From NCBI GenBank assembly GCA_023664945.1, contig JAMPER010000001.1, positions 716,073 to 777,694 of the forward strand: a stretch of DNA of 61,622 nucleotides, in the 5' to 3' direction. The notes below the pieces were generated by a model, which searched no databases, was not told the DNA's origin, and was given only the letters and a program-made list of their open reading frames with translations. The position numbers and the translations under genes are program-made. This document shows, piece by piece, positions 1 to 8,518 of this stretch; positions within the stretch are counted from its first letter, which is position 1, and each line of letters begins with the position of its first letter. This DNA is from Alistipes senegalensis (lineage in GTDB: Bacteria > Pseudomonadota > Gammaproteobacteria > Burkholderiales > Burkholderiaceae_D).

Positions 1-238
1 TCGCCAGTTTTGCAGGCGTTATGATGGTTGAGTCATCCTCCCAGGCTTCGGCTTCTTCTGCCGTGGCAATTCGCGCAATTCCGGCTACCTTTTCGGTTGC
101 CGCAGTCTCCGAAATGCTCGAAATACCTTTTGCTAATTCTTCAAAATTAGCATCAATTTCCCGATATCTACTGTTCCACAGCTCTGGAACCGCAGGAGGC
201 TCATTATTTGGAATTTTGGTGATTTTTATAATTCTCAC
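1..238 (-). CDS. tail fibre protein, N-terminal part (runs off the window)
   Basis: Partial gene entering from the left edge. The reading frame starts at a GTG at 238, six bases after an AGGAGA ribosome-binding site that overlaps the stop of the preceding gene (250-630). The peptide starts RIIKITKIPNNEPP and contains GIARIATAEEAEAWEDDSTI followed by ITPAKLA. That is the classic short repeat of phage tail-fibre N-termini (family pattern: IATxxEAxAGTDDxxIITPxKL). It probably forms the baseplate-proximal part of the fibre that binds the host surface. The receptor-binding end lies outside the window. Confidence 0.75.
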   Translation of the reverse strand, partial: MRIIKITKIPNNEPPAVPELWNSRYREIDANFEELAKGISSISETAATEKVAGIARIATAEEAEAWEDDSTIITPAKLA

Positions 239-249
239 ATCAATTCTCC

Positions 250-630
250 TTAAAATAACAATTTGATGCTGATTTCATATCGCTCATCGCTTTCCTTAAA
301 TTTCGGAGAAAACGTCTTTAATCCGACAAGATTACCGTCTGCATCAAATAGCCCCGCTTCGGAAATAGCAGCACCGGCTACCTCATCTATTTCGAGCGTA
401 CCTTTCCCGGTCACCGAATAGAGGTCTTCCTGTACAACACTTTCCAACGGTTTTCGCAGAATTTCATGATTGAGTGAGATAGCGTCCGTTGAAGGCTCCT
501 TTGGCGTCAGATCTTCATTGTGCCCTCCATCGCCAAAAGCCATATACGCAATAGGTGATATGCTTCCACTACCTGCCATATGTGCAGCCAGATGGCGTCG
601 ATAAATATTCGTTACCACGGCTTCAGCCAT
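250..630 (-). CDS. tail fibre / baseplate-associated protein
   Basis: A 126-residue protein starting MAEAVVTNIYRRHLAAHMAG, with a strong GGGAGGAG ribosome-binding site before the ATG. Motifs such as YMAFGDGGHNE and EISEAGLFDADGNLVGLKTF (approximate) are typical of the N-terminal domain of P2 gpH-like tail-fibre proteins, the part that attaches to the baseplate. It lies between the baseplate I-like gene and the fibre gene at 1-238, the usual tail-tip order. Here the domain stands alone rather than heading a long fibre, so it may be a linker protein. Confidence 0.7.
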   Translation of the reverse strand: MAEAVVTNIYRRHLAAHMAGSGSISPIAYMAFGDGGHNEDLTPKEPSTDAISLNHEILRKPLESVVQEDLYSVTGKGTLEIDEVAGAAISEAGLFDADGNLVGLKTFSPKFKESDERYEISIKLLF

Positions 631-710
631 GAATTTTCTCCTCCCAACATCCTAATAGCTGTCATTCTGCCTAAGTGAATTGACATTGAGAGGTCAGATT
701 TTCCGAATTA

Positions 711-1640
711 TCACACTTTGAAAACACTAATCTCCATGCTGGCTGCAACAGGAATGCGTATCCGTGAAAAACTTTCTACACAGACAAAACTTTCGATATT
801 TCTTTTGTTTAACCGTGGTGCATTAGAAGGATCCTCATCCCCTCCAAGATTCCAACGCCTTTCTTCATGTTCAGTCACAAGCAGTATGTCCCATAAGAAC
901 ATACGTAGCTTTTTCTGCATCAATATGAACATTGATACCTGCAACCGGATAATCAAAACCAGATTCATCCATAACCGGAAAATGGGTAACAGCCGCGCAG
1001 GAATAACAGACCGGATAATGCTCATGAGAGATGCTATTGACCGTGCATTGATATCCCAGTTAAGCGATAGCTCAACCCGGCTTGTCAGCCACATTTTGCT
1101 TGTATCAATACCGGGATATACCTGATCTTCATCGGCATTTGCGATATATGCCAAAGTGCCAACTCCCCAGCTTCCGTCCAGTTTTAACCTGGGTTCGCTA
1201 AGATAGTGCAGTCGCCAAAGAAGCTCTAATTCGGAAGATCGCAGTGCCGTTGGGTATGGTTTGTCCTTTTCATGCCAGAGTTGCTGCACCTTGCACTGAT
1301 TCGGAAACAGCATTTGCAAATAAGTTCGCAAAAAATGCAGCCCGCGCCCCTGTAAATTACAGGACTTCCAAGCGCGGTACAGATAGCGTGTTGCTGCTTC
1401 TTCACGGTCACCCTGCAATAGCACTAGGCCATCAGCATTCACCGAGCGACGAACAAGGTTAAAACTGCCCAGGTGCGCTGCGCCAAGCACGTTTACATCA
1501 AAGGTATCAACCGCCAGATGTTCGTTAAACAGATCAAGGAAAAACTTCTTCAAATCCGATTCAATTTCGTTTTCTGCATAGCTGTTCTCCAGTGGCAAAA
1601 GTACCGGCAACTTGGCATTTGAAAAATCAGTATCAGCCAT
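711..1640 (-). CDS. baseplate protein, phage tail protein I-like
   Basis: The start ATG (MADTDFSN) overlaps the stop of the baseplate J-like gene as TAATG, implying translational coupling. About 309 residues. The central region (LDGSWGVGTLAY, then INARSIASLMSIIRSVIPAR) and the position after gpJ suggest the P2 gpI family, a baseplate wedge component. Residues about 205-250 are oddly hydrophobic and use rare codons, while the -1 frame over the same bases (about 890-1010) gives a soluble-looking peptide (DESGFDYPVAGINVH). Two compensating indels are therefore possible. Assignment rests mainly on synteny. Confidence 0.55.
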   Translation of the reverse strand: MADTDFSNAKLPVLLPLENSYAENEIESDLKKFFLDLFNEHLAVDTFDVNVLGAAHLGSFNLVRRSVNADGLVLLQGDREEAATRYLYRAWKSCNLQGRGLHFLRTYLQMLFPNQCKVQQLWHEKDKPYPTALRSSELELLWRLHYLSEPRLKLDGSWGVGTLAYIANADEDQVYPGIDTSKMWLTSRVELSLNWDINARSIASLMSIIRSVIPARLLPIFRLWMNLVLIIRLQVSMFILMQKKLRMFLWDILLVTEHEERRWNLGGDEDPSNAPRLNKRNIESFVCVESFSRIRIPVAASMEISVFKV

Positions 1641-3136
1641 TAGATACCCCAAGACGGCGTAACGATATTGACGTTTTCAACATCAACGGTAAGTGTTTTG
1701 GCATCAAGATAACGCCACATTTCAGGCCGTGTTTTCAGGGATTCCGGCTCAACAATATTGACGGTCATATCTGCATCGCCATCAGACAATGCAATCACCT
1801 TGTTTTTGAGTAAAGAATAAACACGCTGATATAACGGACGTTGCCTCCCTCGCCTGGACGTTGCCGCTGTTTTCCCAAATTCGGCAAGCAATGCCTCGAT
1901 TATCTTTTCTCTCACGTCGGACGCCACATAAGATGTCGAAACCCGAGCATGAATACTCATGCTGATTTTTGAGATAACAGGCGTAAAAAAGCGCACTCTG
2001 TAACTATCGTCAGCTGCAAGGATTGCCGCTTTTATTTCGAGCTGAGTTTCTGTCAAATTCGCATTGCTGATTTCATCCGGCGCTACCGGATTTTCTGGAT
2101 TATCCTCTGTCAGCACTCTTTCACCGCCTTGCCCGGATAAGCAAGCAACAAAAAGCGCATTCACATTGTCCAGACTGGCTCCCCTGGCCTGTTCTTCGGC
2201 TGATTCATTCCAGACTGACAAAAAAGCCAGATTCGGAAACTTGCAGCGCACCAGAAAATCAAATTCTCCGAGAAACACTGCGTTATGGTCATAAACGGAT
2301 GGGTAGCGTGCCAAATCTCTCAAAATGGACATCGGCATAGGGTTTTGCCCGGCAGCCAACAAAGCATCCATTTTCAGCTCAACGCAGGATTCGGCCGGAG
2401 AGACCATATACTCAAAAGAAAACGGACTATCATATTCAGGGTTTACTTCGCCCGCCGTGTAAAAAACGGTCAGCGTTATTTCCGTGCCGTCCGTCGGTTG
2501 AACACCAACCACGCCATCAAATCCAAAACGGACATATACTTGTTGCAAATCATCCGTTTCAACGTGAAAAACCCGCTCGCCCGACATGGTATTAACGTAC
2601 CTGTCGCGATACTCAAACTGGCCGTCAGCATCATGCACGGAAATAGCGCACAAATAAGACCCGTCATCAGAAGCCGGAACGGGGATAGCGTAAAAAGGCT
2701 CTGAACCGCTGACAGTATGTCGGATGGTTACAGACGTAAGCTGTGATGCTTCAAAAGTTGCTTCACCCTCTGGCGGTACATCAGCTTTGGTTTCCACGCG
2801 CCATGCCAACCCGTTGGAATCCAGCATTGTCCTACCAGATTCAACTGTGTAAGCCGTATTTCCTGAATTGATTGCCCTAACCCTCACGCGCGCAGATTTT
2901 CCCTTGCGGACGATACCGCGCATTGCCGCATCAGCCAATACAGTAGCGTCGCGTACTTTTTCAAACGGCTCTGCCTGTGCTGTTTCAATTTGTGCAGAAA
3001 GCATGGCAAGCATGGTTGCCATCGCGTCTAGATGTTGCAAAATTCTGGGATCGCCCGCATGATAAAGAGGCGCAACCGCCGGATATTTTGAAATGGAATC
3101 GCGTATTTTTTGCTGAAAATCACCTTTTGTCAGCAT
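1640..3136 (-). CDS. baseplate assembly protein J-like
   Basis: A 498-residue protein beginning MLTKGDFQQKIRDSISKYP. Its length, an acidic middle with beta-rich segments, and a C-terminal half with a SMSIHARVSTSYVASDVREKI segment match the baseplate J-like family (P2 gpJ, Mu gp47, T4 gp6). These form the dimeric inner wedge ring of contractile-tail baseplates. It is flanked by the I-like gene (TAATG overlap) and, upstream, by the PBECR nuclease gene, which sits where gpW/gp25 would normally adjoin gpJ. Confidence 0.75.
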   Translation of the reverse strand: MLTKGDFQQKIRDSISKYPAVAPLYHAGDPRILQHLDAMATMLAMLSAQIETAQAEPFEKVRDATVLADAAMRGIVRKGKSARVRVRAINSGNTAYTVESGRTMLDSNGLAWRVETKADVPPEGEATFEASQLTSVTIRHTVSGSEPFYAIPVPASDDGSYLCAISVHDADGQFEYRDRYVNTMSGERVFHVETDDLQQVYVRFGFDGVVGVQPTDGTEITLTVFYTAGEVNPEYDSPFSFEYMVSPAESCVELKMDALLAAGQNPMPMSILRDLARYPSVYDHNAVFLGEFDFLVRCKFPNLAFLSVWNESAEEQARGASLDNVNALFVACLSGQGGERVLTEDNPENPVAPDEISNANLTETQLEIKAAILAADDSYRVRFFTPVISKISMSIHARVSTSYVASDVREKIIEALLAEFGKTAATSRRGRQRPLYQRVYSLLKNKVIALSDGDADMTVNIVEPESLKTRPEMWRYLDAKTLTVDVENVNIVTPSWGI

Positions 3137-3158
3137 ATTTTATTCTCACAAAGTATTT

Positions 3159-3893
3159 CTATTTTGGTTGATTGAACCCTGCAGGATTTTCTACTATACT
3201 AATTTCACCCCCTGGTTCGGTTCTGGCCGTATGCTGAAGGGACTTCTCTATGGAAGTAGCATGATGCCCCGGGGGATACTTCCACATAGTATGGGCAGTT
3301 AGTGTCTTTCTTCCCGTCCTCACTTCTTCCAGATAAACGGTTGTTCCATCCGGCATCTGTTTGATATACCCGATGACATCCTGGCCTCTGTCGTTTATTG
3401 CGCCGTAAACTGTTTTGTCAGGATTGGAAATAATTTCCGGGATAAGCAGAAAATCTTCTCTGGTTACGGCAACCTGCCCCCGGTTTGCCTCTGTTTTGGC
3501 ATTGCCATGATTTTTTATCATATGGCGGATGGCGCTGCCGTCAATGGCATGGTCAAATCCGGCGATATCCAGCCCATATCCGGCTGCCGCTTTGACAGCC
3601 CAATCAGCAACCGGCATCAGTTTGTGTGTATCTGTATATGTTTTATCAACAGCTTTTCCAAGCGCGTCCTGTATCGACTTCCCGGCAATCTGTTTAATAT
3701 TACTTTCTGACAAATTGCTATTCTGCTTCGACCCGACCTTGCAGCCTGCCTCAACAAACCTCCCGGTTGCAGAATCCCTTGGATGGTCTTCGTCATCAAA
3801 AGCGGAATCCAGGAACACATCCCCGAAAAATAATTTCCCAAACACCGCGTTATTTTCTTTTGCTAAAAACATAACCAAACGACTTTTAATCAC
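3159..3893 (-). CDS. PBECR-type nuclease (phage Barnase-EndoU-ColicinE5/D-RelE fold)
   Basis: A 244-residue protein starting with GTG, overlapping the gp25-like stop. An N-terminal linker contains HPRDSATGRFVEAG, the 'PRDxxGRF' segment found in phage polyvalent and head-morphogenesis proteins. The C-terminal half (about residues 118-205) has IRHMIKNHG, VTREDFLLIPEII, NPDKTVYG, DVIGYIKQM and YLEEVRTGRKTLTAHTMWK. This is the characteristic series of the PBECR RNase-toxin family; H124, H129 and the arginines near 192-195 are candidate catalytic residues. Such domains may be delivered with phage DNA or act as toxins. Its place inside the baseplate cluster suggests late expression. The function here is inferred. 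Confidence 0.6.
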   Translation of the reverse strand: MIKSRLVMFLAKENNAVFGKLFFGDVFLDSAFDDEDHPRDSATGRFVEAGCKVGSKQNSNLSESNIKQIAGKSIQDALGKAVDKTYTDTHKLMPVADWAVKAAAGYGLDIAGFDHAIDGSAIRHMIKNHGNAKTEANRGQVAVTREDFLLIPEIISNPDKTVYGAINDRGQDVIGYIKQMPDGTTVYLEEVRTGRKTLTAHTMWKYPPGHHATSIEKSLQHTARTEPGGEISIVENPAGFNQPK

Positions 3894-4176
3894 CTGTTAT
3901 TTCAATGGCTTGTCCTGCCACCTCGATAACCAAATCAAGCCTGTCGGGTAATGACGTTATGCCATAAAGATTCAATGCCCCGGCCGGCAATGCTTGAAGC
4001 ACCGGCACATCCTCCCTCATTTTTGCCAAAAAGGCGTCAGCCGCGCCATCCGCGTGAGGCCGCTGTAAGAGAGACTTCACATCTTGCCCGTAGTCTGACC
4101 CAAGATAGCTGCCCACCGGCGTATTCAGCCAGTGGCGCACCATGTTTTGAGTATCGTTTCCTGTAATCGTTGCCAT
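3886..4176 (-). CDS. baseplate wedge protein, gp25-like (putative)
   Basis: About 96 residues from MATITGND. The segment HWLNTPVGSYLGSDYGQDV near the N-terminus, and the size, fit the small T4 gp25 / P2 gpW-like baseplate wedge family, which nucleates sheath assembly at the baseplate. It directly precedes the nuclease and J-like genes in the transcript, and its TAA overlaps the GTG of the nuclease gene. The catalogue EPR motif of gp25 is not obvious, so a different small baseplate protein remains possible. Confidence 0.5.
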   Translation of the reverse strand: MATITGNDTQNMVRHWLNTPVGSYLGSDYGQDVKSLLQRPHADGAADAFLAKMREDVPVLQALPAGALNLYGITSLPDRLDLVIEVAGQAIEITGD

Positions 4177-4342
4177 GCTGCAAGTGTGCAACACAGACAG
4201 GTACAGGAATCAGTGGATTTTCCGGTTTCTGTGATGCAGTAACCGGGATGTCATAGGACTTTGCAAGCGATCAGATTTTGGGAGAGGAGCATTTTTAATG
4301 GGTATAGCAATCAAATGAGTGCCCCTTCCCAATCTGGACTTG

Positions 4343-4531
4343 TCAGGGCTGCTTCATGAAGCTGCTTTCCTTGGCAACAGAATACACACCTCTTGCCTTG
4401 GCGATCTCACGCAATGCCAGGCGAATGCCGCTGCCATCGCTCGGGTCTTCTGCAAAACTGGCCTCCAGAAAAAGCCGGAAATTTTCCTCCGTCTTCAGGT
4501 AATTTTGAACCTCAAAGTCAGCCGTTTCCAT
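4343..4531 (-). pseudogene. truncated HigA-like antitoxin remnant
   Basis: The first ~54 codons (METADFEVQNYLKTEENFRL...) are nearly identical to the intact antitoxin at 56987-57271, including LFLEASFAEDP and GSGIRLALREIAKARGVYS. After VAKES the frame departs into SFMKQP and stops, removing the helix-turn-helix recognition half. No toxin gene remains beside it. This is debris of a second copy of the same addiction module. Confidence 0.75.
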
Positions 4532-4549
4532 TTCTTGCCAAGCGCATTT

Positions 4550-4660
4550 TCAAGCTGTAACCGTCAACTTCAGGCCAAGAGCATGAGCCACTTTGAGTAT
4601 TGTTCCGAAACTGGGATTGCCTTCTCCTTGTCTCTTGCAGGCATCCAAAAGCCCGCGAAA
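4550..4660 (-). pseudogene. C-terminal fragment of a second HigA-like antitoxin
   Basis: Just upstream of the previous remnant, the minus strand encodes GEGNPSFGTILKVAHALGLK followed by LTVTA and a stop. This is the conserved end of COG3636-type antitoxins (compare LLKVIRALGLKLMVAA at 45189). The N-terminal part is missing. It differs in sequence from the 4343-4531 remnant, so at least two addiction modules decayed here. Confidence 0.65.
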
Positions 4661-4728
4661 AGCAGGCTTTTGGATGAAAGGGTTTCTGCGAGATAAGGCG
4701 CTCCAGAAAGAGCGTTTGTGCATGTGTT

Positions 4729-5010
4729 TCAGGTAGGCGGATAGATATTATTCTTGATATCGTTTGCCTGCATATCCAGTTCCGGGAAAAGGTAAGCTTG
4801 CGTGATACCCATGTCTTTCAGTTCATTGAGAATAGCCTTCTTTTTATCCATGGCAATAATGATAGACTTTGTTGAGAAATTGGGTTCTTTTTTAAAAGAA
4901 TAGTATCTAGGAAAATAAATGAAGGCCCCTTGTTGTTTCTGGATGCGTTCATTGTTCAGAGGCGGATAAATTATCCATTTTTCCGAATAGGAGGACACGA
5001 AATTTACCAT
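4729..5010 (-). pseudogene. C-terminal part of the FRG-domain protein, displaced by a -1 frameshift
   Basis: The frame contains WIIYPPLNNERIQKQQGAFI, the conserved 'P..N.R...Q.G.F' block that ends FRG-domain proteins, then a short alpha/beta tail. It has no convincing ribosome-binding site of its own. The same frame stays open upstream to the T7 run at 5145-5151, where it meets the FRG frame (5031-5879). Read together through a -1 shift they give one protein of about 383 residues. It is therefore the second half of a split or frameshifted gene. Confidence 0.7.
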
Positions 5011-5030
5011 TGATTTAACATTTGAGATAT

Positions 5031-5879
5031 TTATACTATATCTTCTTGATATATCTTGGAGTATTTCATTATCCGCATCATAAAGTTTAACAAGGAGACT
5101 ATCGGATTCGTTTTTGTTAAAATATGGGTCAATTTCACCTTGAATTTTTTTATGAGATCATAAAATTTATTTATATGCATATTTACGCATTTGTACAATT
5201 CCTCTTTATCTTTTATTGATACATTCTCACCAATACAACGTGCTAGATCCAATATTTTTCTTATATATCCTTCTTTTTTTCCATCCGCATTTTCGCAATC
5301 TATTTTAATGTTTCTGACAACTCTAGCTATTTCTGTAATTATACTGATGTATTGATATGAGATATATTTCAGGACATCTTTTAGTTGATATTGAAAATTG
5401 AATTCAGACAGAGCGCTGGATGGAAGATTTCCCTGAAAATATACATTCTCCTTTTTCGCCTTGATAACTAATACTTCGCCATCTTTTTCATTCTTCTCAC
5501 AGCACGCAAAATACAGAGCAACCAGTGGGCTTTGTGTCAGATCCAGCAGGCGTGTCGGCAAGCCATAATGCTGCATTTTGACAAGCCGCTCAAAAGTTGT
5601 TCGGCAGTCTTGGAATGCTTGCGGACTTCTGCGCAACATCTCTTGATACATCAGAAGTTCAACCTTGCGATAGCTTTTTTTGTTCCGACTAGTACTTTTT
5701 TCGCCCGGATAAGTGCGATAGACAGCTGGTTCCAGCTTCCAGTCGCTATCGGCATGTCCCCTGTAAAAAAGTGCCTGTGAATGATCTTTCTGTTCCTCTC
5801 TTGTGATGCAGGAGATTCGCTGAATGTATTCCGACAAGGAACGGATGGTGTCGCTGGATTTGGATTGTAAATCTGTCAT
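5031..5879 (-). CDS. FRG-domain protein, zero-frame product
   Basis: Starts at the ATG of MTDLQSKSSDTIRSLSEYIQ. The diagnostic FRG motif appears as ALFYRGHADSDWKLEPAVYR (about residues 35-55), followed by FERLVKMQHYGLPTRLLDLT and SPLVALYFAC, all family hallmarks. FRG domains occur in phage and mobile-element cargo genes; their biochemical activity is not settled. The zero frame ends in a nonconserved tail (YSKIYQEDIV) because of the A7 run. AT-rich, unlike its neighbours, and inserted between baseplate genes, so it looks like independently acquired cargo. Confidence 0.7.
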   Translation of the reverse strand: MTDLQSKSSDTIRSLSEYIQRISCITREEQKDHSQALFYRGHADSDWKLEPAVYRTYPGEKSTSRNKKSYRKVELLMYQEMLRRSPQAFQDCRTTFERLVKMQHYGLPTRLLDLTQSPLVALYFACCEKNEKDGEVLVIKAKKENVYFQGNLPSSALSEFNFQYQLKDVLKYISYQYISIITEIARVVRNIKIDCENADGKKEGYIRKILDLARCIGENVSIKDKEELYKCVNMHINKFYDLIKKFKVKLTHILTKTNPIVSLLNFMMRIMKYSKIYQEDIV

Positions 5880-6026
5880 ATGGAAAATCCCGTTCAAAAG
5901 CTATTGTTGCCTTACATAAAGCATCATCCTGCTTGCCTGGCTTTGTCAAGCACAGGTTTTACTTTCGCTCGGGTTTTTCCAAGACAAGGGAGCCTCCCTA
6001 CTGCTATCCGGCATAAAGAAAATGGG

Positions 6027-8516
6027 CTATGCGCTCAAGCCGCCGGTTGCAATATGGGCAATGCTTCTTTCGCGCAAATCCTGCCCTACTTCTTGTGGTG
6101 GCATAGAAACCTGGATTGTTTTGTTCGAATCGTTTGATGCCATCGGAACCGTCACCGACGGCGCGTCAGACAGCTGCGGAGGGCTCGGCATAATTGGTAC
6201 TGAAGGAGTGCTTGCAGCCGCAACAATCGCCTGCTTTCCGGAGCCGACATAACTCGGTGTTACCATTGGCGACGCGGCAGCCAGGGCCAGAGTTGGCGCT
6301 GGCTGTTCTGTTGGAACTGTCACTTTTGCGACAGTGGTCGTTGGTACGCCTCCGGCATGGTATTTGGCAAACAGTTTCTTGCGGTGTTCGATTCCGTTTT
6401 GCCCGCCGTTGATGGCCTGGGTCGCCGCTACTACGTTGCCAGCCTTTCCGGCAACGACGAGTTTCGGATTCTTCTTCCAGTACCACGTTGCAATCTTGGC
6501 AGCAATCTCCGGGTCTGCCGCAAGTTCCGGGTTATTCAGCAGATCAATTCCCAAAGCTTTGCCGGCTGCGGAGTAGTTATCCTTGCCGGTAAGTTGAATG
6601 TGACCGCGACCACGGAATTTGTAGGCGTCACCCTTTTCGGTGTTACCCATGCGCCCGCCATACATCAACTCGGCAACTGCTTCAGGGCCTTGCGCCATCG
6701 CCGTTTCGACGGCAGCCTTGCCTTGCTTTCTGGCGTGGCCACTCACGGCCATGATGCGGTCGGTGCTACGGTAGTTGAAACCCTCCTCCATTTTGGCGAA
6801 GCCGCCAGACTCATGCTCCATTTGTGCCATGAACATGGCTTGTTCATTCGGATCGGTGATACCGGCTGCCACCATCTGATTCTCAAGTGCCTGGCGGTTT
6901 CTTCTTCTTGAAATACTGTCCTTCAATCCTTGCGGCACCACCTTGGCAGCAACAGTTTTCGTTGCCTCCCACGCCTTTCCTGTGCCCTCCTTTACTTTCT
7001 CGACGGCCTTGCCTTTCAGTTCACTTGCAGCCTCTGCCGCTTTCTTCGCCGCCGCTTCTGCCGCCCTGATGGCAGAACCAATAACCGGAAGAGTTTTGAG
7101 AAACTCGTATGCGCCTGTAATGACTGAAGCAACGGCATTTAACCCGTTCCTGATTGGCTCTATGACACCGTTCCATGCCTCAGAAAGAGATTCTCCAACC
7201 TCCTTGAATGTGACCGTTGTGTCCTTCCACGCCTGTTTCACGCCGGATACAACCGTACTCCATCCAGACTCTATCCAGTCAAAAGTACCCAGCGCAACAA
7301 TCTTGACCTCGTTCCAGGCGGCCATAATCCTGTCAGGTATGCCTGAATCACGGATATAGGAAACCAGCTCACCCACCTTGCCGCCGATAATTTCTCCGGC
7401 AGTATCGCCCAGAAACATCCCGACAGCGCCACCCAGAAATCCGCCAATCGCTGTGCCAATCGGCCCGGCGAATGTGCCAACCATTGAGCCCAGCTTCGCG
7501 CCAACAAGCATCCCCCCAACATTACCGGCAAACGAACCAAGACTTTTACCCGCCCGTCTGTCTTTCTGTGCGCGGCTTAACGTATCGCTGTTTTCAGACT
7601 GATACAAATCCAGCGCCGTCCCCGCTGCATTTAGCAGGCTTCCAAGCAATGGTATGCGTTTGAATAGTCTGCCAGCCCTGCCAAGGTTCCCCATTTTGAG
7701 CAGGGAACCCAGCCTCATTCCCGCGCCCCCGGCCGCGCCAAAGGAGAATAACCTGCCTATAAACGGGATGTTGGAAAAAAGTTTTCCAAGCGTGCCGAAC
7801 AGACCGCCGCCGCCCTCCTTTTCATCCGGCTTTTCATCGATTGATTTCAGGCGTTTGGCCGCAATCTTGTTAAAAGCTCCCTCTTCTTTCCTGAAACCGG
7901 TCAGCGAGCGAAAAATTTTACGCAACCAGCTTTCCTGGCGTTTTTGCGGACTGCCGCCTAAAAGCAGGTCATACCCTCGCATTAAAGGCTTCGCCACTTC
8001 GTTCACCGCTTTAACAGCAGGGTCGGCTTCTTCCACACCTGCGACACCCTCTTTTACGGATTCGGCAATACGCCCGGAAATAGACCTGACAAAAGATTCT
8101 CCGTCGTCATAGACGCCGCCGTAATCGCTGCTCCTGCCGTTGCTTGTGCTTCCTGACTTACCATTTCCTGTAAAACGGCCTTTGTTATCACGCTGAACCT
8201 GATTTGCTGTTTTGCTGACCGGCTTTTCTTCGTTTTTCAACCTGACCGTGACATCCGCTTTGTCGCCTTTTTCAGTCTGTTTCGGAATACTGATAGTTGC
8301 AGATTCGTGTCTCCCGGCGTTAAGTTTGTGCTGTACATTGCGCTGCGCCGGCTGCACCGGTTTTGCCTGAAGCTGGATAACAGGCTCTTTTCTTCCTAAA
8401 ACGGCATCCCGGATATCGCGTACATCCTTGCGGATAATTGCCCAGTCTGCTGACAGTTTGTGTAAATCAACAGGATTACCGACAAGGAAGCCCTGCGCGT
8501 CATGTTGCAAAGCCAT
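6027..8516 (-). CDS. probable tape-measure protein with C-terminal GH19 lysozyme/chitinase domain
   Basis: 829 residues. The first third is charged and low in complexity. The middle (about 250-400) is rich in Gly/Ala with hydrophobic helices (GTAIGGFLGGAVGMFLGDT), typical of tape-measure proteins. A helical Ala/Lys-rich stretch follows (about 490-550). Residues about 565-735 form a GH19-type muramidase/chitinase fold with MAQMEHESGGF, the likely catalytic Glu, FKFRGRGHIQLTGKDNY-like and ATQAINGGQNGIEHRKK motifs. It is the only gene in the window that looks like a tape measure. The GH19 domain would open peptidoglycan during DNA entry. Alternative: a tail lysozyme, with the true tape measure lost. 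Confidence 0.6.
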   Translation of the reverse strand: MALQHDAQGFLVGNPVDLHKLSADWAIIRKDVRDIRDAVLGRKEPVIQLQAKPVQPAQRNVQHKLNAGRHESATISIPKQTEKGDKADVTVRLKNEEKPVSKTANQVQRDNKGRFTGNGKSGSTSNGRSSDYGGVYDDGESFVRSISGRIAESVKEGVAGVEEADPAVKAVNEVAKPLMRGYDLLLGGSPQKRQESWLRKIFRSLTGFRKEEGAFNKIAAKRLKSIDEKPDEKEGGGGLFGTLGKLFSNIPFIGRLFSFGAAGGAGMRLGSLLKMGNLGRAGRLFKRIPLLGSLLNAAGTALDLYQSENSDTLSRAQKDRRAGKSLGSFAGNVGGMLVGAKLGSMVGTFAGPIGTAIGGFLGGAVGMFLGDTAGEIIGGKVGELVSYIRDSGIPDRIMAAWNEVKIVALGTFDWIESGWSTVVSGVKQAWKDTTVTFKEVGESLSEAWNGVIEPIRNGLNAVASVITGAYEFLKTLPVIGSAIRAAEAAAKKAAEAASELKGKAVEKVKEGTGKAWEATKTVAAKVVPQGLKDSISRRRNRQALENQMVAAGITDPNEQAMFMAQMEHESGGFAKMEEGFNYRSTDRIMAVSGHARKQGKAAVETAMAQGPEAVAELMYGGRMGNTEKGDAYKFRGRGHIQLTGKDNYSAAGKALGIDLLNNPELAADPEIAAKIATWYWKKNPKLVVAGKAGNVVAATQAINGGQNGIEHRKKLFAKYHAGGVPTTTVAKVTVPTEQPAPTLALAAASPMVTPSYVGSGKQAIVAAASTPSVPIMPSPPQLSDAPSVTVPMASNDSNKTIQVSMPPQEVGQDLRERSIAHIATGGLSA

Positions 8517-8518
8517 TG

